Shown here piece by piece: positions 1 to 4,762 of a DNA stretch of 5,576 bases. A program made the translations under genes and the position numbers. A model generated the notes under the pieces. The model worked only from the letters and a program-made list of their open reading frames with translations. It did not search any database and was not told where the DNA came from. The stretch comes from an uncultured Ruminococcus sp. (lineage in GTDB: Bacteria; Bacillota; Clostridia; Oscillospirales; Ruminococcaceae), in contig CAMAIG010000129.1 in NCBI GenBank assembly GCA_945835085.1, positions 1-5,576 of the forward strand, written 5' to 3'. Within the stretch, counting starts at the first letter, position 1. The number at the start of each line of letters is the position of its first letter.

Positions 1-122
1 AGTGCTGTTCAAATCTGCATTTTCCACAAAATGGGTAACCGTTTACAATGGCAAATTGTATCCGGGTCTGACAACTTTACAATTAAGACGAAAATAAGAC
101 GTAAAAAATGTTAAAAAAGGAC
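1..122. other. Upstream region without a recognisable gene
   Basis: No gene can be assigned here. Plus-strand frame 2 is open from the window edge to a TAA at 95-97 and frame 1 to a TAA at 112-114. Either could be the C-terminal tail of a gene lying outside the window, but about 30 codons are too few to judge. The octamer TTTACAAT occurs at 42-49 and again at 76-83, and the first copy is part of a perfect 6-bp inverted repeat (TACAAT 44-49, ATTGTA 55-60, loop GGCAA). No terminator-like hairpin followed by a T-run is seen before the promoter at 123. Confidence 0.4.
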
Positions 123-151
123 TTGACAAATGGGTATGAATGTGGTATTAT
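123..151 (+). promoter_or_regulatory. Sigma-A promoter of the rpmG-secE-nusG-rplK-rplA operon
   Basis: The -35 box TTGACA (123-128) matches consensus exactly. A 17-bp spacer (129-145) leads to the -10 box TATTAT (146-151, five of six matches). The spacer ends in TGG just before the -10 box, giving an extended -10 element. Transcription should start near A158. This strength suits a ribosomal protein operon, and no other promoter of similar quality is seen between here and rplA. The call rests on sequence match alone. Confidence 0.88.
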
Positions 152-157
152 ATTATT

Positions 158-341
158 ACCTCTTGATTGGGGTTTATTTTTTTGCGCTTTTTTCGGAAAA
201 GTGCGTATTAAGCCCCGGGCGGCTCGGACAGGCCTTTTTAAAGCTTATCTCATTTGCCGGAGAGGGAGGCAATGGTAACGGTCATATGACAATTACCTAA
301 ACAACGAACGCTGCAAAGCAGCATTAACAGGAGGTGCCGAT
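158..341 (+). promoter_or_regulatory. Long structured 5' leader of the operon
   Basis: About 184 nt separate the predicted start site from the rpmG start codon. Hairpins seen by eye are: an 8-bp stem 184-191/197-204 with loop TTCGG; two competing short stems, 211-214/221-224 and 221-224/231-234, the second followed by TTTTT (235-239); a 7-bp stem with one bulged T, 251-258/268-274, with purine loop GGAGAGGGA; an imperfect inverted repeat 274-297 (GGTAA/TTACC outside, GTC/GAC inside); and GCTGC-AAA-GCAGC at 310-322, six bases before the rpmG Shine-Dalgarno. No known riboswitch or ribosomal-protein leader class is recognised. Cis-regulation (attenuation or translational control) is an inference. 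Confidence 0.5.
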
Positions 342-491
342 ATGAGAGTAAAGGTAACATTGGCTTGCACAGAGTGCAAACAGCGCAACTACAACACCAT
401 GAAGAACAAGAAGAACGATCCGGACAGACTTGAAATGAACAAGTACTGCAAGTTCTGCAAGAAGCATACTCTTCACAGAGAAACTAAGTAA
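342..491 (+). CDS. rpmG: 50S ribosomal protein L33 (bL33), zinc-ribbon form
   Basis: This 49-residue protein belongs to the large ribosomal subunit, where bL33 sits near the E site. The sequence begins [17 protein letters not shown] and has the pairs C9-x-x-C12 and C36-x-x-C39, which form the zinc ribbon of the C+ type of L33. Length (49-55 residues is usual), basic character and the ending HTLHRETK fit the family. The start is set by a strong AGGAGGTG at 329-336, five bases before ATG. It is the first gene of the operon, 15 bp ahead of secE, the common Firmicutes order. Many genomes carry a second, cysteine-free L33 used under zinc limitation; none is visible here, and no Zur-like operator was recognised at the promoter. 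Confidence 0.96.
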   Translation: MRVKVTLACTECKQRNYNTMKNKKNDPDRLEMNKYCKFCKKHTLHRETK

Positions 492-506
492 GGCGGAGGG
501 TTCGAA

Positions 507-761
507 ATGGCAGAAAAAAATTCAGCAAAGGCTGAAAAGGCTGCCGGCAAAAAGACCCAGGCGAAAAAGCCTAACAAGATCGTCAAGTATTTCAGAGATC
601 TGAAGAGCGAGTTCAAGAAGGTCGTATGGCCATCAAAGAAAGCACTTATCAACAACACGGGCGTTGTTCTTGCTACAATGATCATATGCGGGCTTGCAAT
701 ATGGGGACTTGATTCCGCATTTGCAGCTCTTCTGAAAGGGCTTCTTTCACTGGCAGGCTGA
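507..761 (+). CDS. secE: Preprotein translocase subunit SecE
   Basis: SecE is the small essential clamp subunit of the SecYEG channel in the cytoplasmic membrane. This 84-residue protein has the single-helix layout typical of most bacteria outside the Enterobacteria. A Lys/Ala-rich cytoplasmic tail (residues 1-24) is followed by the conserved amphipathic segment YFRDLKSEFKKVVWPSK (28-44), whose WPS motif marks the family, and one membrane helix at about 51-75. The start ATG at 507 follows the ribosome binding site GGCGGAGGG (492-500). It lies 15 bp after rpmG and 59 bp before nusG, the normal secE-nusG pairing. A 6-bp stem (750-755/762-767) places the stop codon in its loop; it has no T-run, so it is not a terminator. 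Confidence 0.96.
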   Translation: MAEKNSAKAEKAAGKKTQAKKPNKIVKYFRDLKSEFKKVVWPSKKALINNTGVVLATMIICGLAIWGLDSAFAALLKGLLSLAG

Positions 762-820
762 TGCCGGACAGGCTTAAAATCATCACGGTTTCCAAAATAC
801 ATTAAAAGGATGGTAAAAGA

Positions 821-1357
821 ATGTCAGAAGCAGCAAAATGGTATGTTATTCACACCTATTCCGGATATGAAAACAAGGTTGCTCAGACGATCCTGAAGGT
901 TGTGGATAACCGTAAGCTTCACGATCTTATTCCCGAGGTCAAGATCCCTACCGAAATGGCTATGGAAAAGAACGACAAGGGCGTGCTTCGTGAAGTAGAG
1001 CACAAGATCTTCCCGGGCTATGTCCTGGTAAAAATGATCCTTACCGACGACAGCTGGTATGTCGTAAGAAACACAAGAGGCGTTACGGGCTTTGTAGGCC
1101 CCGGAAGCAAGCCTGTTCCCTTAACGGAAAAGGAAGTTGCGGCACTGGGAGTTGAGCGAGGCGTAAAGGCTCTTGAGGTAGATTTCAAACCCGGTGACAG
1201 AGTCAAGATCTCCGCAGGTCCTATGGAGGGCTTTGTTGGTGAGGTCAAGAACATCGACATTGAAAACAATACGGTTGATGTTTCTGTTTCCATGTTCGGC
1301 CGTGAAACACTTGCAACACTTGAGCTTTCTCAGGTAAAGGTAACGGACGAATATTAA
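821..1357 (+). CDS. nusG: Transcription termination/antitermination factor NusG
   Basis: NusG binds RNA polymerase across the clamp, modulates pausing and termination, and can contact ribosomal protein S10 (uS10) of the trailing ribosome. The 178 residues show both domains: an N-terminal NGN domain (about 6-105), opening with WYVIHTYSGYENKV and containing FPGYVLV (64-70) and VRNTRGVTGFVG (82-93), and a C-terminal KOW domain (about 122-176) with GDRVKISAGPMEGFVGEV (125-142). Length matches the standard factor, with no insertion of the kind seen in some specialised paralogs. The ribosome binding site AAAGGA (805-810) lies 10 bases before ATG. Its position between secE and rplK marks it as the housekeeping copy, not a RfaH/LoaP-type paralog. 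Confidence 0.97.
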   Translation: MSEAAKWYVIHTYSGYENKVAQTILKVVDNRKLHDLIPEVKIPTEMAMEKNDKGVLREVEHKIFPGYVLVKMILTDDSWYVVRNTRGVTGFVGPGSKPVPLTEKEVAALGVERGVKALEVDFKPGDRVKISAGPMEGFVGEVKNIDIENNTVDVSVSMFGRETLATLELSQVKVTDEY

Positions 1358-1369
1358 TTCAATAAACAA

Positions 1370-1386
1370 ACCGTGCCCGTCACGGT
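1370..1386 (+). other. Hairpin in the nusG-rplK gap
   Basis: The 53-nt gap between nusG and rplK holds a perfect 6-bp stem, ACCGTG (1370-1375) with CACGGT (1381-1386), and loop CCCGT. No T-run follows, so it does not look like an intrinsic terminator. It ends 11 bases before the rplK Shine-Dalgarno (1398-1404) and could influence mRNA stability or rplK initiation. It lacks the GGGA, GATG and TCCC pattern seen in the L1 site between rplK and rplA. The pairing is seen directly; any role is a guess. Confidence 0.4.
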
Positions 1387-1410
1387 ATACGATTTATGGA
1401 GGTGTGCATT

Positions 1411-1836
1411 ATGGCACAGAAAGTTGTTGGCTTAATTAAGCTTCAGATCGCAGCAGGCAAGGCTACTCCTGCTCCCCCTGTTGGCCCTGCACTCGGTCAG
1501 CATGGTGTTAATATCATGGCATTCACAAAGGAATTCAACGAGAGAACCAAGAACGATATCGGTCTTATTATCCCTGTAGTAATCACAGTATATGCAGACC
1601 GTTCCTTCTCCTTCATCACAAAGACTCCTCCTGCAGCTGTTCTTATCAAGAAGGCAATCAACCTTCAGAGCGGTTCAGGCGTTCCCAACAAGACAAAGGT
1701 TGGCAAGATCACCAAGGAGCAGATCAGAAAGATCGCAGAAACCAAGATGCCCGACCTTAATGCAGCAAACATTGATTCTGCAATGAGCATGATCGCCGGT
1801 ACTGCACGTTCCATGGGCGTAGAGGTTGTTGACTGA
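1411..1836 (+). CDS. rplK: 50S ribosomal protein L11 (uL11)
   Basis: L11 forms, with 23S rRNA helices 43-44, the GTPase-associated centre at the base of the L7/L12 stalk, where elongation factors act and thiostrepton binds. The 141 residues match the usual length. Visible landmarks are the proline-rich N-domain segment [16 protein letters not shown] (19-34), TKTPPA (70-75), and the C-terminal rRNA-binding domain with [19 protein letters not shown] (94-112) and [12 protein letters not shown] (128-139). ATG 1411 is chosen over the in-frame ATG at 1396 because GGAGGTG (1398-1404) sits six bases before 1411 and the protein then begins [12 protein letters not shown], as in the family. rplA follows after a 113-nt gap containing the L1 operator. 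Confidence 0.97.
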   Translation: MAQKVVGLIKLQIAAGKATPAPPVGPALGQHGVNIMAFTKEFNERTKNDIGLIIPVVITVYADRSFSFITKTPPAAVLIKKAINLQSGSGVPNKTKVGKITKEQIRKIAETKMPDLNAANIDSAMSMIAGTARSMGVEVVD

Positions 1837-1846
1837 TTATAAGAGT

Positions 1847-1867
1847 TATACTCATAAAAAGAGTATA
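1847..1867 (+). other. A/T-rich hairpin after rplK
   Basis: A perfect 7-bp inverted repeat, TATACTC (1847-1853) and GAGTATA (1861-1867), encloses the loop ATAAAAA. It begins 10 bases after the rplK stop codon and ends 11 bases before the proposed L1 operator. There is no T-run, so transcription should continue into rplA. It may mark a processing or stability boundary between rplK and rplA, but only the pairing itself is visible. Confidence 0.35.
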
Positions 1868-1877
1868 GGTTGAAACA

Positions 1878-1931
1878 AGTGGGAGGACAAGGTCCGATGT
1901 TCCCGTAATTTTGGCGGGGGCAATTACCACT
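1878..1931 (+). promoter_or_regulatory. Candidate L1-binding translational operator upstream of rplA
   Basis: The RNA can fold as helix 1 GGGA (1881-1884) with TCCC (1901-1904) and helix 2 GGAC (1885-1888) with GTCC (1892-1895), closed by loop AAG. On the 3' side an unpaired GATGT (1896-1900) forms an asymmetric internal loop. Two short helices with a one-sided loop containing GAUG, and GUGGGAGG on the 5' side, are the recognised features of L1 sites in mRNA, which mimic the L1 site on 23S rRNA. A second hairpin, GTAATT (1905-1910) with AATTAC (1922-1927), follows, and AGT (1878-1880) can pair with ACT (1929-1931) to close both. The element ends three bases before the AGGAGG of rplA (1935-1940), so bound L1 could block initiation. 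Confidence 0.75.
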
Positions 1932-1949
1932 GATAGGAGGAAAATAATA

Positions 1950-2645
1950 ATGAAACATGGTAAGAAGTATGTTGACAGCGCAAAGCTTGTTGACAAGAGC
2001 AGATTATATGAAACCACCGAGGCTCTCGACCTCGCTTGCAAGACTGCAAAGGCTAAGTTTGATGAAACAATCGAAGTACACGTTCGTCTTGGCGTTGACT
2101 CCCGTCACGCTGACCAGCAGGTTAGAGGCGCAGTAATTCTCCCTAACGGAACAGGTAAGAACGTAAGAGTATGCGTATTCTGCAAGGAAGACAAGGCAGA
2201 GGCTGCAAAGGCTGCAGGCGCTGAGTATGTTGGCGCACAGGACCTCGTTGACAAGATCCTCAAGGAAAACTGGATGGATTTCGACGTAGTTATCGCTTCT
2301 CCCGATATGATGGGTCTTGTAGGCCGTCTTGGTAAGGTTCTCGGTCCTCGTGGACTTATGCCTAACCCCAAGGCAGGTACAGTTGCTCCCGACGTAGCTA
2401 AGGCAGTTACCGAAGCTAAGGCAGGTAAGATCGAGTACCGTCTTGACAAGACAAACATTATCCACTGCCCCATCGGCAAGGTTTCCTTCGGTGCTGAAAA
2501 GCTCGCCGAAAACTTTGAAACCCTTCTTGAAGCTATCGTTAAGGCTAAGCCTGCTGCAGCAAAGGGTACTTACCTCAAGTCCTGCACAGTAGCTTCCACA
2601 ATGGGCGTTGGTATCCCCGTAGCTACAACTAAGTACGGCGTTTGA
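1950..2645 (+). CDS. rplA: 50S ribosomal protein L1 (uL1)
   Basis: L1 forms the mobile L1 stalk that helps deacylated tRNA leave the E site, and in bacteria it is also a translational repressor of its own operon. The 231 residues cover the full family length: the discontinuous domain I (about 1-66 and 159-231) and the inserted domain II (about 67-158). The signature [20 protein letters not shown] (124-143) is intact, and the C-terminal TMGVGIPV segment is present. ATG 1950, nine bases after AGGAGG (1935-1940), gives the normal start [19 protein letters not shown] at 1911 would extend the frame by 13 codons, but it lies in the operator and has no ribosome binding site. The next feature downstream is a terminator, not rplJ. 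Confidence 0.97.
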   Translation: MKHGKKYVDSAKLVDKSRLYETTEALDLACKTAKAKFDETIEVHVRLGVDSRHADQQVRGAVILPNGTGKNVRVCVFCKEDKAEAAKAAGAEYVGAQDLVDKILKENWMDFDVVIASPDMMGLVGRLGKVLGPRGLMPNPKAGTVAPDVAKAVTEAKAGKIEYRLDKTNIIHCPIGKVSFGAEKLAENFETLLEAIVKAKPAAAKGTYLKSCTVASTMGVGIPVATTKYGV

Positions 2646-2670
2646 TTTTGATCATTAAATCATTAAATAT

Positions 2671-2708
2671 AAAAAGCGGTTCAGTTCAAACTGAGCCGCT
2701 TTTTATTT
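2671..2708 (+). terminator. Intrinsic terminator 1 of the operon, probably bidirectional
   Basis: A 14-bp stem including one G.U pair, 2671-2684 with 2691-2704, has loop TTCAAA. The inner stem is GCGGTTCAG against CTGAGCCGC. The 3' side ends in TTTTTATTT, giving the U-tract in the plus direction. The 5' side begins with AAAAA, so the minus-strand transcript also ends in a U-tract after the same hairpin. It starts 25 bases after the rplA stop codon and can end both the rplA operon and the convergent prmC transcript. Confidence 0.93.
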
Positions 2709-2796
2709 GCTTACATAAATATATTAACGTTACCGAGCCGCAAACCCGAAATTCCATTGCTATCATTCCAACGAGATGGCTGCAGCGGCACGCTGA
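2705..2796. other. Spacer between the twin terminators
   Basis: These 92 bases lie between two nearly identical terminator hairpins. A 64-codon plus-strand frame crosses the whole gap between rplA and prmC, but it has no ribosome binding site and reads through both hairpins, so I do not call it. The heptamer GAGCCGC, part of both hairpin 3' arms, occurs once more alone at 2735-2741. No promoter or RNA gene was recognised. Confidence 0.4.
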
Positions 2797-2827
2797 CGGT
2801 TCAGTTCAACTGAGCCGCTTTTTTATT
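2797..2827 (+). terminator. Intrinsic terminator 2, near-copy of terminator 1
   Basis: A 9-bp stem, CGGTTCAGT (2797-2805) with ACTGAGCCG (2809-2817, one G.U pair), has a three-base loop TCA. It is followed by C and then six T residues (2819-2824) and ATTT. The core and the following ATTTG plus TACATAA repeat terminator 1 almost exactly, but the A-run on the 5' side is missing, so this one should work only in the plus direction. It ends 13 bases before the convergent prmC stop codon and acts as a second barrier to read-through into prmC antisense. Confidence 0.9.
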
Positions 2828-2840
2828 TGTACATAACAAT

Positions 2841-3710
2841 TTATCCCAGATAATATCCACCCACGACCCTTATAGCCCCGGTGGCGTCGGGAGCAGTGAA
2901 AATATCTCCGAATCCCTCATTTATAAGGATATCCGTAACAGCGCTCTCCTGATCGTTTCCTATCTCAAATATCAAAAGCCCGCCCTCCGTGAGAAGCTCC
3001 TTCCACAGACAGGTGATGATACGATAGAATTTCAGCCCGTCATTGCCGCCGAAAAGGGCAATTTCAGGCTCAAACTCAACCTCCGTCTGAAGTTCAGCCA
3101 TCTCCTCTGATGTAAGATAAGGCGGATTTGAAACAATGCAGTCCACGGGAAAGATCTCCCCGTCCTCATCACGGAAGTTGTCAAGAAGCCTGCCGTCGGA
3201 AATATCGCCCCTGATCACAGTAACACGGGCATCATTGGAGCGGATATTATCGGTGAGATACGGAAACGCCTCTCCCGAAAGCTCCACGGCAAAAACCTCC
3301 GAACCCTCTATCAGCTTTGCAAGGGTCACAGCAATACAGCCGCTGCCGCTGCAAAGGTCTATGATACGGGGAGAATCTGCTCCCCGCTTTTTTATACGCC
3401 CAATGGCTTCCTCTGCAAGGGCTTCTGTGTCGGGACGGGGAATAAGAACCCCCTCCCCCACTCTGAACCGCAGCCCGTAAAATTCCCACTGTCCCAGGAT
3501 ATACTGCAAAGGATATCCGATTTTCCGTTTATTTGCAGCCTCGATAACACGAGCGCAAATGCTATCATGCAGCTCATCATCGGGGTGCAGTGCCGCCCGC
3601 TCCCTTGTTATGCCGCCGATATCCTCAAGAATGCACATACCGTCAAAGCCGCCGTCCTCCGTATCGGAAAGCAGCAGACTCACCTTTTCGCTAAGCTCTG
3701 AAATTTTCAA
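2841..3710 (-). CDS. prmC: Peptide chain release factor glutamine N5-methyltransferase (PrmC/HemK)
   Basis: PrmC transfers a methyl group from S-adenosylmethionine to the glutamine of the GGQ motif in release factors RF1 and RF2, raising termination efficiency. Visible features are the linker PLQYILGQWEFYGLRFRV (67-84) with GVLIPRPDTEALAE (87-100), SAM-binding motif I DLCSGSGCIAV (118-128), acidic E143 of motif II, the catalytic NPPY (195-198) that cradles the glutamine, and EPEIALFGGNDGLKFYR (214-230). The frame is open 30 codons further upstream, but that stretch overlaps the end of the DUF1385 gene and has no ATG near a ribosome binding site. TTG at 3710-3708, seven bases after GGAG (3721-3718), gives 289 residues starting MKISELSEKV, close to the usual length of about 280-290. 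prfA, a frequent neighbour, does not follow. Confidence 0.93.
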   Translation of the reverse strand: MKISELSEKVSLLLSDTEDGGFDGMCILEDIGGITRERAALHPDDELHDSICARVIEAANKRKIGYPLQYILGQWEFYGLRFRVGEGVLIPRPDTEALAEEAIGRIKKRGADSPRIIDLCSGSGCIAVTLAKLIEGSEVFAVELSGEAFPYLTDNIRSNDARVTVIRGDISDGRLLDNFRDEDGEIFPVDCIVSNPPYLTSEEMAELQTEVEFEPEIALFGGNDGLKFYRIITCLWKELLTEGGLLIFEIGNDQESAVTDILINEGFGDIFTAPDATGAIRVVGGYYLG

Positions 3711-3747
3711 AAAAACACTCCGTTCATATTCCGCTTGTCGTCGGAAA

Positions 3748-4743
3748 TTACCATTTATCCTCGGTCTTATCGGCAGGAATGCATGGTGTAAGAGCCGCAA
3801 TAGCGACCTCTATCTGCCTGTCGTCAGGCTCCTTTGTTGTTATTCTCTGAAGCCAAAGCCCCGGAGCGGAGATAATTCTCGTTAAAACATTGTCATACCT
3901 TCCCGCAAGCTTGATAAGCTCATAACCCACAGACGTTTCGGGAATTAGCATAAGAAGCTGCATTCCAAAGCGCAGCCAGACATTATCCCAGGGGAGAACC
4001 ATTCCGATGCAGATACTGAGCAGAAGTATCAGCAGAATGAAGCTTGTGCCGCAGCGGGGGTGAAAGCGGCTCTGCTGCCTTACATTTTCCACAGTAAGCT
4101 CCAGCCCGTTTTCATAGCAGGTAATGGTCTTATGCTCAGCACCGTGATATTTGAATGTGGTGTTTATCTCCTTCATGTGAGAAATCAGCCACATATAACC
4201 CACCATCAGTCCTATCTTAATAACGCCCTCTGCAATAGCCATTGCCCAGTGAGGAGCGCCTATTTTCCCAAGAAGCCCCGAAAGCAGAGCGGGAAAGAAT
4301 TTCAACGCACACACTCCGATGACCATCATAATAACGCACAGCACAATTGTGATAGTGTTCATATATTCCTTGCCGTGTTCGCCCTCAAGCTTTGCTTCAA
4401 GATTTTTCCAGAACTTAGTTTCGCTGAGCCATTTCTCGAATCCGGAAAGCTCCTCTTCCTCCTCTGTATCATCATCGGTCATCTGCTTTTCGGCGGACTT
4501 CATAGTGCATTTAAGTCCGTCCGCCAGGGTAATGACAAAGTTAAAGCAGCCTCTTATAAACGGCGTTTTAAGGAACCAGGGTGCAGATTTTCCGTTTCTT
4601 ATCTGCCAGGTTTCAACGTCGATAGTGCCGTCGGGGAGCCTGCACGCCATGGCAGAGGTGTCAATGCCGCGCATCATTATTCCCTCAACAAGCGCCTGTC
4701 CGCCAATTTTAGATTTGAATCTGCATTCATTTTTCTCGCTCAT
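3748..4743 (-). CDS. DUF1385 family membrane protein (YqhQ-type), function unknown
   Basis: This 331-residue protein belongs to the DUF1385 family (B. subtilis YqhQ type), often found beside prmC, prfA and rpmE in Firmicutes. Family landmarks are GGQALVEGIMMRG (14-26), YHGAEHKTITCYE (199-211), LTVENVR (216-222) and SRFHPRCGTSF (225-235). About four hydrophobic segments are seen, near 129-150, 166-188, 234-251 and 257-270, so it is an integral membrane protein. H200, E203, H204, H228 and C231 in the loop before the third segment could bind a metal; that is an inference. A strongly acidic patch (about 90-99) follows the N-terminal domain. ATG 4743 has AAAGGA at 4760-4755, 11 bases upstream. It begins 19 bases after the upstream gene and ends 37 bases before prmC, so the three are probably co-transcribed. 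Confidence 0.93.
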   Translation of the reverse strand: MSEKNECRFKSKIGGQALVEGIMMRGIDTSAMACRLPDGTIDVETWQIRNGKSAPWFLKTPFIRGCFNFVITLADGLKCTMKSAEKQMTDDDTEEEEELSGFEKWLSETKFWKNLEAKLEGEHGKEYMNTITIVLCVIMMVIGVCALKFFPALLSGLLGKIGAPHWAMAIAEGVIKIGLMVGYMWLISHMKEINTTFKYHGAEHKTITCYENGLELTVENVRQQSRFHPRCGTSFILLILLLSICIGMVLPWDNVWLRFGMQLLMLIPETSVGYELIKLAGRYDNVLTRIISAPGLWLQRITTKEPDDRQIEVAIAALTPCIPADKTEDKW

Positions 4744-4762
4744 TATTTCATTTATCCTTTCA

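Noticed and set aside
20..28. DnaA-box-like TTTTCCACA
   Set aside because: One mismatch to TTATCCACA and no cluster of further boxes or DUE-like region; a single near-match is expected by chance.
1..30. tRNA 3' end suggested by GTTCAAATC with flanking complementary bases
   Set aside because: The would-be T stem has a T-T mismatch, the acceptor strand is not followed by CCA or a normal discriminator position, and the rest of the molecule would be outside the window.
750..767. Terminator between secE and nusG
   Set aside because: The stem is only 6 bp including one G.U pair and no T-run follows; secE-nusG are normally co-transcribed.
1396..1410. Alternative rplK start at ATG 1396
   Set aside because: The codon overlaps the Shine-Dalgarno of the ATG at 1411, and the added residues MEVCI do not match the family N-terminus.
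1911..1949. Alternative rplA start at TTG 1911
   Set aside because: It lies in the L1 operator loop, has no ribosome binding site, and would translate through the AGGAGG used by ATG 1950.
2004..2479. Antisense ORFs of 153 and 124 codons inside rplA
   Set aside because: They lie opposite a fully conserved ribosomal protein gene; open antisense frames are a by-product of its strong codon bias.
2642..2836. 64-codon plus-strand ORF after rplA
   Set aside because: It overlaps the end of rplA, lacks a ribosome binding site and runs through both terminator hairpins; its internal similarity (SGSVQ and DGSVQ) only reflects the duplicated hairpin.
3748..3800. prmC start 30 codons upstream, overlapping the DUF1385 gene
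   Set aside because: No ribosome binding site is seen, the extra residues do not resemble PrmC N-termini, and a TTG with well-placed GGAG gives the usual length.
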